Positions 1 to 10,439 of a DNA stretch of 64,000 nt are shown here, in pieces (position 1 is the first letter of the stretch; each line of letters starts with the position of its first letter). Under the pieces are notes generated by a model. It saw nothing but the letters and a program-made list of their open reading frames with translations. It did no database searches and had not been told where the DNA came from. Source of the stretch: Viridothelium virens (lineage: Eukaryota > Ascomycota > Dothideomycetes > Trypetheliales > Trypetheliaceae); contig ML991834.1 in assembly GCA_010094025.1 (NCBI GenBank), positions 1-64,000 of the forward strand, given 5' to 3'. The translations under genes were made by a program, and so were the position numbers.

Positions 1-483
1 GGCAACCAGACATAGACTAGATACTAGATAGCTAGATCCCCTCATAGGCCAGTGTGACCTGAAAGGGAGTAGGAATCAAAGAAAGAAAGAAAGAAGAAAG
101 AAGTTCAAGTGCCGTGATTGTTCTAGTAGAACAACGATTTCTCATTGTATGTGAATCGAGAGACTGTGATCAGTGACGGCCCGAGCGGCGATCAGGATGA
201 CGATCTTGCAATTCATATCGACTGTGCTTGGGATTTGGCAGACACAGCAGAAAAGACGGAGACTCTACATGCCCACTGTTCGACAAGTTTCTCCGCCCCA
301 GGAAACTTGATTCCAGGCTCTCCTTTCCTTGTCACGTTCGTGAGGGGCGGTACTTCTCAAGCCTTATCCAAGTGCATTCTTACGCTTTCGATAGACCGGT
401 CATTCATATGATAAATTACTTCAGAATGGGGACTTCGTTGAGCTTCATGGTACCATGCTTCAGCGGACGGACGCCCAGCTCCA
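1..483. other. Intergenic, 3' side of the BCS1-like gene
   Basis: No supportable gene. Around 80-105 there is a short purine-rich GAAA/GAAGA microsatellite. The two small open frames here (145-411 and 228-503) overlap one another in different frames and have no recognisable content. Confidence 0.5.
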
Positions 484-2301
484 TTACTCTTTCGAAGGCA
501 TGAGCTGATTTACCCAACCCTCCACCTCCTCCACAGCCTTCACAGGATCCTTCCTTCTCGTCAACAAGAACCCCTGGATCTCCGCCGGCGTAAACCGTTT
601 ATCCGGCACCTGCTCCGAGAACCGCCTCGCCAGCCCCCTCAACTCCTCCTTAGCCAGCTCCGCCTCCACTGCCATCCCCTCATTATGATCTCCCTCCCCC
701 CTCGGAAACCCACCGGTGGGACTCTTCGGACTCCCCGGCCTCGACGCGCCCCCCACCGCATACTCATCCGCCCCATCGAACATCCGCTCGAATAGCTCCC
801 GCGCCTGCTCCCGCCCGGCGTGCCCGAATTCGACCTTCATGTCCACCCGCCCGGGACGCACGAGAGCAGGGTCTAGCTTCTCGGGAAAGTTCGATGTCAT
901 GACGAGCACGCGGCCTTCGTGCGACGCGACGCCATCGATGACGTTGAGGAGGCCGGATAGAGAGATCCCTTGCTTTAGAGGGTCGTTGAAGCCGAGGACG
1001 GGGCCCGATTGCCGCTGGCGTTGCGAGGAGGCGCGGAGGGCGCGGGTGAGGTCGGTCATCGCGGTGATGCTTGCGTTGTTTGGGGCCTCTTCGGTGGCAG
1101 AGGGGTCAGGAACGCCGTTTGGAAGGGGATTCCCATTCTCATCGGTCGTTGATTTCTTTTGGTGGGTAGGTGCAGCTTCTTCCTCGAGAAGTGCTTCGGT
1201 TTTGTTGCGGACAAGTCCAGCTGTGTCCACATCTTCCAGGAGTACGATACAGCGACGGGGGAGGTTGTTGAAGAGCAGATTGAGGTCTGCTTCAGTCAGT
1301 GTGGGTTCAAGGAGGGAGATGACATAGATCTCCAGCCCAAAGACGCCGGCCAGAGCAAAGCTTAGACTCGTCTTGCCGGTTCCTGGTGGCCCGTGAAAGA
1401 GATATCCTCGTCGATATGGAATCCCACGACTGGCGTACCAGCGTGGAGCAAGCGGGTGCAAATATTCGTTGATGTCAGCAATGATTGCGTCCTTTTGACC
1501 AGAGTCGAGCACGACTGTGCTCATTGGTCTGGACGGACGAGACGAGGCTTTGGCCCAACCGTGTCGACGCATTTCTCTTAAGGCAGGTCTTCGAATCACA
1601 GTCATGGCGCTCTCCTTCTCCAAAGACCATGTTTTAATGTGCTCCAGCAGTTGTCTTGCTGGCTTTGTGGAGCGGCCCAGGCATTTGATCTCTAGCAGCT
1701 CCTCTTCATTGGCTCGAATGTTCGATCCTGAAATTGTAGCATTGGAGTGTCGGGAACGATCAAAAAAGAATAATCGTCCGTTATACCGAAAATAATGCAT
1801 ACCGTAGTATGGCTCATACCGAGGTGGAACGTTAGCAGCCCATTTACCAAAATTGAAGAGACCTCCGGGTCCCATAGCCATGTTCACTACGTCTTCGTCG
1901 AGATTAGCTTCTTCCCAAGAATTGCTCCTTTGCGTGACTGCTTTGACTGATTTGGCTCGCTGGGACATTCGCTGAGCAGCGATCCATTCCATGCAAGTCT
2001 CGTGAAGGTCGTCATCTTCGTTCACGAAGACAGAAGCCATGAAGGCTTTGGCCAAAAACGCGCCTGCCCATCTCCAAAGATACCTAGAGGCAGTGACGAT
2101 AGCAAAAGCGGGGATTGCAATAGACACTAAGTTGCTGATATCGAATCCCAGAACCTGAAGGAGGAAACGTGATATTATAGCATAACCAGGAAAGATTGCT
2201 TCGAGAATGGAAGCTGGTAGATTTTGGAGGTCGAGTGGTTCTGTCGCGTTGGTCACATCATACACATTACGCGTAGCACTTCGCAAGTGCCTAAAGTCCA
2301 T
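484..2301 (-). CDS. BCS1-like mitochondrial AAA ATPase
   Basis: Single-exon 605-residue protein. The N-terminal 90 residues hold a hydrophobic, membrane-spanning stretch (about 35-75) typical of the BCS1 N-terminal domain, followed by the family's middle region and one AAA module. Visible motifs are Walker A GPPGTGKTS near residues 302-310, Walker B CIVLLEDVD near 352-360, and a conserved RPGRVDMKVEF second-region segment near 480-490. Between Walker B and the sensor region sits a long low-complexity insert (about 365-430) rich in Glu, Pro, Asn and Ala, common in filamentous-fungal paralogues. Canonical Bcs1 sits in the mitochondrial inner membrane and moves the folded Rieske iron-sulfur protein into complex III. 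Filamentous fungi carry several BCS1-like paralogues, so this copy may be a diverged relative and no symbol is given. The first ATG at 2301 fits the family's N-terminus. Confidence 0.88.
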   Translation of the reverse strand: MDFRHLRSATRNVYDVTNATEPLDLQNLPASILEAIFPGYAIISRFLLQVLGFDISNLVSIAIPAFAIVTASRYLWRWAGAFLAKAFMASVFVNEDDDLHETCMEWIAAQRMSQRAKSVKAVTQRSNSWEEANLDEDVVNMAMGPGGLFNFGKWAANVPPRYEPYYGMHYFRYNGRLFFFDRSRHSNATISGSNIRANEEELLEIKCLGRSTKPARQLLEHIKTWSLEKESAMTVIRRPALREMRRHGWAKASSRPSRPMSTVVLDSGQKDAIIADINEYLHPLAPRWYASRGIPYRRGYLFHGPPGTGKTSLSFALAGVFGLEIYVISLLEPTLTEADLNLLFNNLPRRCIVLLEDVDTAGLVRNKTEALLEEEAAPTHQKKSTTDENGNPLPNGVPDPSATEEAPNNASITAMTDLTRALRASSQRQRQSGPVLGFNDPLKQGISLSGLLNVIDGVASHEGRVLVMTSNFPEKLDPALVRPGRVDMKVEFGHAGREQARELFERMFDGADEYAVGGASRPGSPKSPTGGFPRGEGDHNEGMAVEAELAKEELRGLARRFSEQVPDKRFTPAEIQGFLLTRRKDPVKAVEEVEGWVNQLMPSKE

Positions 2302-3607
2302 GTTTGGGAATCTAGAGAGGTTCGACCTTCGGCTCTGTTGTTCAATAGCTACAGGCAGTCAAGAAGAGAAATTAAAGAATTGAATGAAGCGTGAGCCTGC
2401 AGAATTAAGTGGGCTCGATGCGTGATAAGGAAATTTTCAACAGGAAACTGGTTTAGGCAACAGACCTCGCCACAGTATGAAAGACTACCTTACGTAGAAG
2501 CATTCGTCGACGGCTAGTGCCGCTAGACAACGGCTCAAACCCTGAACTATTGCCTCTTACGTAGGCACGGAGCGAGGTGGGTCAGGAGCGAAGTCCATTT
2601 CTCTTGATAAATGGTGAAATATTCAAGTTTGGCCAGTATCGTTGAAGCAAGTCCCGGCAGGCTCCGCAGATCGGCAGGCATCAGCGCTACGCACCTCAGT
2701 AGGGAAATTGAGATACAAGTAGCTGCAGGTTCAAGCATAAGCCTATCACCATGCGTACGGTAATCCAGACCATTTCAAGATCTAGCTTTTCTCCTTACAG
2801 TGATGTTGGCGACGCAAGATGCTGTTGAATTGAACGTTGGCAAGGAGGCTGGCAAGGACCGCCGCGCCACTCGCTGATTAATATTTAATTACCGTACCCA
2901 GACTTATCCTGTCTAGGCAATATTAAGGCAATCAACCTCTAGAGAACCTTTCCGCGCCGTCGAAATTTTCTCCTAGCATAGACAAGATATACGTACAACC
3001 GGTCACAAAGTAGTCGACGTCTTGATCTCATAGCTCTCGCGCTCTCAACTACATAACTTTTTTACTTGCTCGGATCATCAAGATCTGCGTTCAGTCCTCG
3101 TATTTATGCTTCTGTATTATTGCCAGGGGCCGACTGAGACCATCCCTGATGATCGAGCTATCAGGAGACTAGAGGCGGCTAACATTTTCGCTGGTGGCCT
3201 CTCGGGTCGTGTCGAGCAGAAACAGGCGCACTGACACTACTTTTGTGTTCGGCATTATCGTCTACAATAGGCATTATTCGTCGAGGCGGCTTGGATAGAG
3301 CCCCACCGAGTTGGAAAGCCAGTCGAGTGCCAGAAAGAAGACTGCAGATAGCTTCCGAAGTAGCGCCATCAAGCTTTAGAACATCCCAATTAGAGGCACA
3401 GCTCGCGAATGTTCCATGGTACTTCAAAAACGATTGGTGAACTCGCTTGAGTGCACAATGAGACCGAGTGCACCTGATACACCAAGCGATTTTCATCCAA
3501 GGAGAGGAATACTCCCTATCCCAACGTATCTTCATAATTTCCAATCGTTCCATCCGCATTCAAAGAATACCCACTATCATCCAGTACGTCCTACCCAATT
3601 CCAGGTC
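2302..3607. other. Intergenic, 1.3 kb between BCS1-like and CUT9
   Basis: Contains the promoter side of the BCS1-like gene and the 3' side of CUT9. The short open frames here (for example 3179-3559 on the minus strand) show no family features and are probably chance ORFs. No repeat or RNA gene was seen. Confidence 0.5.
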
Positions 3608-5690
3608 TCACTCCTCATCCACATCCATACCATCATCTCCCTCTCCCCTCCCATTCCCCCTAGCTCTCCTCCCCACCCCTCTCTCCTCCCTCTCCTTAAA
3701 CCCCCCCAGCACGCCCCTCATCCTCCCCTCCAACGCCCTCTCCACCCCTTCCTCATCCCCCCCACCAACACTCTCCCCCTCGAACCCCTCCCTCCTCTGC
3801 ACCCCCTCCATCGCCTTCACCAACAAATCCTCCGCCGTCGGATCCTGCGGACTCCTCCGCAGCGCCTCATGCAGCGCAGCCACCGCCTCCCACAGCCTCC
3901 CCATCTCCAGCAAGACGAGCGCGCGCGCCGAGAACGTCGGCGCCGACGCCCCCGCCGTGTGGCGCAGGACCTCGTCGAAGGTCGCGAGGGCAAGCGGCAG
4001 GTTCTGGGCGCGGCGGTGCGCGTGCGCGAGGTTCGAGAGGACGGGCACGTAGGTCGCGGAGAGGGGCGCGGGGTACGCGGTGTCGGTGGTGGGAGTGGGC
4101 GAGGCGGGGCTGAGGGTGGAGGGGGAGGGCGAGGCGCGTGCGCTTTTGAGGTGGTGGTGCGTTGTGGTGCTGGTGGTGGTGGTGGGGGGTGGGAAGGTGT
4201 GGGGGGAGGCGGAGGAGGAGGAGGTGGAAGCAGCGCTGGAGATGTCGCGGGCGATGGCGAGGGCGAGCTTGAAGAGGTTGATGGCTTCTTGGAGTTGGTT
4301 GCTATGGTAGAAGGCGACGCCGAGTTCGTTGAGGACGAGCGGGTCGGTGTTGCAGAGGTGGTAGGCGCTGTTGAGGTATTCCTGCGCAAGCGGGAGGTTG
4401 TTGAGTTGGAGGTTCTGCATGCCGAGGAAGAGGTTGGGGAGATGCGTGCCTTGGAATAGACGAGCGGCTGTCGAGTATGCGGAGATGGCCTGGTCGTGTT
4501 CGCCCTCGGCCGCGAACGTGTGCGCGAAACCGATCCAAGCAGGCCCAAAGTGAGGGTCCATGGTGCTGGCTTTGGAGAAGAATCGACGGGCTTCGGCGAT
4601 CCGGGATATGGCCAGGTAGTAAACACCGACGGCAAGCCAAGTTGTTGGAGATTCAGGATGGGTATCTACAAGATTATGGGAGAGGAGAAAGAGCGCATTT
4701 CGGTCCGCAAGCTCATAGAGACAAGCGAGATGAACGGGTATGACTGCGAAATTGTACTGGTCCGTTTCGAGGATAGATGATGTGAGGGAAAGCGCTTCAG
4801 TAAAGCGACAGTGAGTGAAAAGGTGTTCGGCTTTGGAGAGCAGAATGTCAGCGTTAGAGGACAAATTGTAGTGCGACACCAATGTCTCTGTAGCAGATTG
4901 AAACTGATCGGGGTGCTCATATTTTGAGAGGCGCGTAATGTAAAGCATCTTGGTAAATTCAGCTGCCTCTTGAGCTGCCGAGTTGTCGGAGCCATCGCCG
5001 ATAGAGATAGTATCGAAATTGAGAGAAGACAAAAATGACCACTCGTCTTGCGGAGACATTAGTGAGTTTTTCATGAGCTGGTCAAAGGCTTCGAAACATT
5101 GGACATCGATGCTAACGGCGTCTTTATAACAATCCCTTGCCCGATCAAAGGCATTCTGCTTAGCGTAGCACACTCCTCGCAGGTAGCACATGGCAGCCTC
5201 GAATTTGATATTGGAAGCATCTTCGAAATCTCGATCCTCACTCCGATCGGCCCTATCCATCAACTGTCCTTTGCCTCGTTTCGAGTGCCCGTTCTGAGCA
5301 CGATGCAGATGCTGCAGTTTCCTTCTGTTTCCCTCTGGCGTGGAGATGAGGTGAACTGGATTCTTCTCCCCAAGAACTGCCAAAGCCTCCTCATATCGGC
5401 CTTGTTTGATATAGCAATGTCCAGCGAGATACTTGCATGACGAATTTCTGGCGATCAAGTCTCGCGAGAGGAAGTTTTGTGCGCGCGTATAGTTGCCAGT
5501 GGAAAAATGGACTTGAGCTAGCCAAAAAGCGTCCTTGTCATCATCTTCAGGTCCAGTCAGTAATGAAATGATGGAGCTTTGGGTGGTACTCACTTGTTAG
5601 AGCAAGCAATTTATCTCCAATGAAGATGGCCGAATCATATTGATGCTTGTTTGTGGCGTCTTGTCGCCAACTCCGTAGAAACTGCTCCAT
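3608..5690 (-). CDS. CUT9: Anaphase-promoting complex subunit Cut9/Cdc16 (APC6), TPR protein
   Basis: Two exons, 5690-5594 and 5544-3608, joined across a 49-nt intron with a GTGAGT donor, give 677 residues. The short first exon starts MEQFLRSWRQDA and the join restores the conserved text running into DAFWLAQVHFSTGNYTRA, as in Cut9/Cdc16 orthologues. The protein is a chain of tetratricopeptide repeats from about residue 45 to 580, ending in an acidic tail. Cdc16 is a scaffold TPR subunit of the APC/C, the ubiquitin ligase that drives anaphase and mitotic exit. A Ser/Thr/Pro-rich disordered insert (encoded around 4100-4240) interrupts the TPR array, and the last 70 residues are Gly/Glu/Arg-rich. 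The C-rich/G-rich strand bias of this stretch creates long spurious antisense frames. An alternative ATG at 5593 lies inside the intron and would lose the conserved N-terminus. Confidence 0.93.
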
Positions 5691-6946
5691 GTCTCAATGA
5701 GAAACGAGAGAGAAGAGGGACCCAAGTGCAAGCTCTGAGCAACAGCATCGTGTCAGTCTGGTTGACATAGCAGTCGCGTCTGCGACTGTTGGATAAACAA
5801 ACGGTTGGCGGAGGGCAATGACAGGCATTTGTGGTGGGGCGGAGCGGGGCGGATATTGCCCATCACTATTAGATAGGCTAGTTTGGCAGAGGCAACAATC
5901 TCACAAAGTAGTATGGATGGTGGATGGCAAAAAATAATTGGAGTGGATTCAAAATTAATTGTATATCCGCTTATACCGTCGTCTATGAAGTTCCGTTTTA
6001 TATAGTCACAGCGAAGAAGGGGTTTCAATTCAGATCGCGTGGAAAGACAGATTGGAGGGATTGATGGCACTGTAATGACTTCATATTTATACGATGAACT
6101 CAATGACAAGATTGAAGTATACATGGTGACAGCATTATACCGTAGCTTTGGTGATGATTAGCTACCTTAATTTCCTAGACCCGTCGTGAAGTCTCGAGTC
6201 AAGAATTCCTCACATCGACTGAAAAAATTTCAGATTGATTTTGGGATAACACGGAAAAGATGTCAGCCTTAATATAAGTCGCATTGATGCCAAGAAGCCG
6301 GGTCTGTTGAAGTGTATGGTTCAAGCACCTCGCGGGCTACGGCCTTGTTTGCGCGACAAAGTTATGCAATGAATGGTCTAGGGAAAGTTTAGCATATGTC
6401 CATGCATCGACGACTTTCCACCAATTTGATGAAGTCCGACCCCTAACATCGTTCAGCTTTCATGACTTGCGTCACCGTCATCACTCATCCATCCCTTACA
6501 TGCCATCAGCATCTCGTCGTTTACAGATCGTCTGATCATCTTCGTATCATCTTGCTTCTCATCTTTGTTCCCACACCATCGCGGGCTTGTGGCGAACCTT
6601 ACTTGCAGTGACTAGACTGCGGATCTTTTGCGGCCGAACTCCACAATGTCCGATTCAGTTTGGAGTGAGTTTCATTTCGTCGAGAAGTGTTTCGCGTAAC
6701 AGGACCGTCACGCATCAAATTTCAGTGGAATTGTGCTATGAAACTGCATTAAGTAGGCAGTTAGCATCGCAATCATAGTTCCGTGCCGTTTTCAGAGTGC
6801 GACTCACATTCTGGCTACAACAGCCCTTTCCTCCACTTATCCATGGCCTGATCCTGGATGAGGATAAATTCATAGCTGGCCCAATTGACCAGCGGCCCAG
6901 AAACCTGTGGTATTTCTGTCCATCTCGCTTTGCATCGTAGACAGTC
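5691..6946. other. Intergenic, 1.26 kb upstream of CUT9 and downstream of FAL1
   Basis: Holds the CUT9 5' region and the FAL1 3' region. AT-rich, with small unrelated open frames (5753-6124 minus, 6587-6778 plus) that show no domain. No repeat or structured RNA recognised. Confidence 0.5.
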
Positions 6947-8315
6947 TCAAGCGAGAAGATCGGCAACTACTTGAGGTTAGACTTGCGGCATTAACGTCGT
7001 CTGTCGGGCACTTACCATTCATAGGCATCTCATCAATCTGAGTTGAATAGTAGACTATCATTCGTCAATGCAAGTTCATAAAGACAGACCCAAATGTCAC
7101 TCACGTTCAATATCACGTAAGATACGGACATCTTCGCTGGTAACGAAGTTGATTGCCACACCTTTCCTGCCAAACCTCCCACTACGGCCAATTCTATGAA
7201 TGTAGTTTTCACGGTTGCTGGGCAGGTCGTAGTTGATAACCAATGAGACTTGCTGCACGTCAATCCCTCGGGCCCAGACGTCAGTAGAAATTAAGACCCG
7301 GGAGTTTCCCTGGCGGAAGTCCTGCATAATGCTGTCACGCTCTTTTTGAGGCATCTCGCCATGCATTGAAGATACAGTGAAGTTAGCATCGCGCATCTTG
7401 TCTGTCAACCAGTCCACCTTTCTGCGAGTATTGCAGAAGATCACGGCTTGGGTGATGGTAAGAGTATCATAGAGGTCACAGAGCGTATCGAATTTCCAGT
7501 CTTCTTTGTCAACCGCAATGAAGTATTGTTTAAGCCCTTCCAAAGTCAACTCATCACGCTTAACCAAGATACGCACTGGATCCGTCATAAATTTGGTGGT
7601 CATGTCCAGAACGTCATAAGGCAGGGTAGCCGAGACGACGACAACTTGCGTCGCAGGGGGCAGGTAGCGATAGACATCGTAGATCTGCTCGCGGAATCCA
7701 CGATTGAGCAGTTCGTCGGCTTCATCGAGAACCAGCATCTTAATGTGACGAGTGCGAAGATTGCGTCGACGAATCATATCAGCAACGCGACCTGGAGTGC
7801 CTGATACAACATGTTGTCCGTAATCTAGTTTGCGGATATCCTCGCCGACGTTGGTGCCACCGATACAGGCATGACACTGTACATTCATGTAGTCTCCCAA
7901 GGCCATGACAACGGACTGGATCTGTGTCGCGAGTTCCCGAGTTGGAGAAAGCACCAAAGCCTGTGTCTCACGTACGGCTGTGTCGATGACCTGGAGGATG
8001 CTAATGGAAAAGGTCGCAGTCTTGCCTGTTCCTGATTGGGCCTGAGCGATGGTGTCACGACCTTTGCAAATCTGGACGATGGCACGAGACTGGACCGCAG
8101 AGGGAGATTCATATCCATACGCGTAGATGCCGCGGAGAAGGTTCTCCTTCAGGTGCATGGCTTCAAAAGTCGGCGCGACAGTTACTTCTTTGGACGTCGA
8201 GAACTCCATCCTCTCTGTATTGGTACTGTTAGCCTTGTGGAGGATGATACGGGACAATCAGGGTGTATGTGAAAGTAGCCATACCCTCCATCTTCCGATC
8301 GATACCGTCAGCCAT
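6947..8315 (-). CDS. FAL1: ATP-dependent RNA helicase FAL1 / eIF4A3-like DEAD-box protein
   Basis: Four exons, 8315-8285, 8214-7105, 7054-7016 and 6966-6947, encode 399 residues, the usual length. The start MADGIDRK and the tiny last two exons, spelling [12 protein letters not shown] and VADLLA, match the eIF4AIII/FAL1 ends. All helicase motifs are present: Q-motif context YESPSAVQ, motif I AQSGTGKT, Ia PTRELA, Ib GGTNVGED with [25 protein letters not shown] and [15 protein letters not shown]. The protein acts in the nucleus and nucleolus. The family includes yeast Fal1 (40S rRNA processing) and eIF4A3 (exon-junction complex core). Which role dominates here cannot be read from sequence. The gene is divergent from SF3A3 across about 300 bp. 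Confidence 0.95.
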
Positions 8316-8622
8316 TTTGAAGTTGTGTCGCGACTCAATATTATGGAGTGGATGTCTGATGTGAAATGTGAAAATGGTGGCCGGGGCAGCGAAAGGCGCA
8401 ACTTGCTTGCTGGGAGCTTGGGCCGCTTTCGAAATTTCTCTCGCGTTTGCGGTTCGAACATTTCCTCACATTGACTGCCCCTGCGGAACACTTCCATCCA
8501 GCACATATAGCTTTGGATCTAGCGACCCTCATATCTGACGCCACTGTTCAAATTACGCGCGGTCATAAATTCCACTCTCTCTTTGCCCGGATTCGCGACA
8601 CTTGGGCTGCTTCTTCTGCAAC
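8316..8622. promoter_or_regulatory. Bidirectional promoter interval FAL1 / SF3A3
   Basis: The 307 bp between the FAL1 ATG (8315, minus) and the SF3A3 ATG (8623, plus) must hold both promoters. I see no clear TATA box. Small open frames crossing it in several frames are chance ORFs. Confidence 0.55.
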
Positions 8623-10134
8623 ATGGTCCTCGAGGAGCAGCGCAACCTTCACGAGGACCTGGAACGCCTCGAACAGGCCATAAGTGATCGCGTCTCTGAA
8701 GACCCGAGACACATTCGCGATAGGTTGAACCGCGACCATCAAATTGCCTTCTTCCTCGCCCGTCACAAGGATCAAGCCAAGAGACTGACATCTATCTACG
8801 ATGATACGGATCAGGCGCGAACCAAGGAAGTTCAAGAAATCTCTACAGGCGATGCATTCGAGTCCTTTTACAAACAAATTACCGACATAAAATCATTCCA
8901 CCGACGTTATCCTAACGAGCCGGTCGAAAACCTCGAACGCGCCTACAAGAAGCGGCAACCAGGCGATTCGGATCTCCCAATGTCTTCCGAAGTCGATAAT
9001 ATCTTCACCGGAGAGGAAGGTTATGGCCGATACTTTGATCTTTATAGGCAGCACGAAGATTATCTCAACTTGCCGGGTATCATTAACACAAAGCGCGTGA
9101 CTTACCTACAGTATCTCGACTACTTTGACAAATTCACACCACCTCAATGTCCGCTGAGGCGTTCTGACAAGATGACCGACAAATACTTCGTGTACCTGGG
9201 ATCTCTAGCGGAATACCTCGAGGGTTTCATGAAGAGGACAAAGCCATTGGAGGATCTCGATAAGCTCTTTGCCAGCTTTGATCGCGAATTCGAGGAAAAA
9301 TGGGAGAAAGATGAGGCCCCTGGATGGTCGAAAGAGCAAGTTGCCGCCAGCAATGGGCCTGTGACAGAGGGCAGTGGCACAGGTGTGTGGTGTCCGGATT
9401 GCGAGAAGGAATTTGCGACCACGAACGTCTACGAGTCACACCTGAATGGGAAGAAGCACAAGAAGAATGCAAAAGCAAGGCAAGCTCGGGGACAGACAAA
9501 CGGCATAAATGGGACCGGGGCAAAGGGAACCTCTGTGCAGCGACTGAACGAACGCGCGGTTGCAGAACGCGAATTCAGAATCACTAAGCTGGCAGCGGCT
9601 ATGCAAACGGAGCGTTCTGACACCAAAACGAACGTCGAGCGCCGGCAAGGCATGACTGAAAGGGAACGACAGCAGGAGCTACAGGCATTGATGCAAGAGG
9701 TAGTAGAGCCAGTTGGTGCCACGCAAGAGGATTCGGACTCGGATGGGGAAGAGAAGATTTACAATCCGTTGAAGCTGCCTTTGGCCTGGGACGGAAAGCC
9801 TATTCCCTTCTGGTTGTACAAGCTTCATGGTCTTGGCGTTGAGTTCCCCTGCGAGATTTGCGGCAACTTTGTGTACATGGGCAGGAGGGCATTTGACAAG
9901 CACTTCAACGAGCCACGACACATCTACGGCTTGAAATGCCTCGGCATTACAAATACTACTCTCTTTAGGGAGATTACGGGAATCCAAGAGGCGCTCAACC
10001 TGTGGGACAAGATCCAGCGTGACAAGAAGCAGGAAAAGTCTAGCACGGAGAACGTAGTGCAGATGGAGGATGGAGAGGGCAATGTGATGCCGGAGAAGGT
10101 CTATTTTGATTTGCAGAAGCAAGGCTTGCTATGA
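8623..10134 (+). CDS. PRP9: Splicing factor 3A subunit 3 (SF3a60/Prp9)
   Basis: Single exon, 503 residues from the ATG at 8623. An in-frame ATG at 8602 would add seven residues (MGCFFCN), but the family start resembles MVLEEQRNLHEDLERLE, so 8623 is preferred. Recognisable parts are the N-terminal SF3a60-binding segment with ISDRVSEDPRHIRDRL, the SF3A3 middle domain with YLQYLDYFDKF, a U1-type C2H2 zinc finger around residues 253-280 (CPDCEKEF, then H and KKHKK), and the C-terminal matrin-type zinc finger FPCEICGNFVYMGRRAFDKH around 410-430. In the U2 snRNP, SF3a60 helps hold the branch-site complex before spliceosome activation. The region between the zinc fingers is charged and likely coiled. 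Confidence 0.95.
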   Translation: MVLEEQRNLHEDLERLEQAISDRVSEDPRHIRDRLNRDHQIAFFLARHKDQAKRLTSIYDDTDQARTKEVQEISTGDAFESFYKQITDIKSFHRRYPNEPVENLERAYKKRQPGDSDLPMSSEVDNIFTGEEGYGRYFDLYRQHEDYLNLPGIINTKRVTYLQYLDYFDKFTPPQCPLRRSDKMTDKYFVYLGSLAEYLEGFMKRTKPLEDLDKLFASFDREFEEKWEKDEAPGWSKEQVAASNGPVTEGSGTGVWCPDCEKEFATTNVYESHLNGKKHKKNAKARQARGQTNGINGTGAKGTSVQRLNERAVAEREFRITKLAAAMQTERSDTKTNVERRQGMTERERQQELQALMQEVVEPVGATQEDSDSDGEEKIYNPLKLPLAWDGKPIPFWLYKLHGLGVEFPCEICGNFVYMGRRAFDKHFNEPRHIYGLKCLGITNTTLFREITGIQEALNLWDKIQRDKKQEKSSTENVVQMEDGEGNVMPEKVYFDLQKQGLL

Positions 10135-10439
10135 GAAAAGCATACCGCCAACGATGGGCGAATGTGCATCTCGTAAGTACTTGGCCTACTTGGCTTATTA
10201 TTCACTTACCGATGCAAAGCTGATATGAAATAAAGCTGTATGCTCATTGTACCTGTGCTCTAAAATTCTGGACGTGATGATGTTGCCGTCGATGTCAGAT
10301 TGGGGTTGCCTTCGAACCCCACCTCAAGCCCGCCACTTAATCCTGGCTTTACTGATACCCTCTTCCACCAGACACGCATTTGTGCTGTTCGCCAGGTCTG
10401 CGATCCCTTGTCACTCCGAAAGGCTCGGAGAAAACACCT
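10135..10439. other. Intergenic between SF3A3 and the hydrolase-like gene
   Basis: About 300 bp with the SF3A3 3' end and the next gene's promoter. Nothing further recognised. A GGTTCGA-like word near 10310 (minus strand) has no matching A box or cloverleaf. Confidence 0.45.

Noticed and set aside
716-1327. Plus-strand 203-codon open frame
   Set aside because: Antisense to the BCS1-like AAA domain, with no independent features.
3416-4459. Long plus-strand open frame (347 codons) and the minus-frame companion at 3817-4635
   Set aside because: Both overlap the CUT9 coding exon in other frames. They consist of Gly/Arg/Val or Pro/Ser runs produced by the strand-biased GC-rich coding sequence.
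10300-10335. Possible tRNA B box (GGTTCGA-like, minus strand)
   Set aside because: No matching A box at the right distance and no cloverleaf pairing that I can draw.
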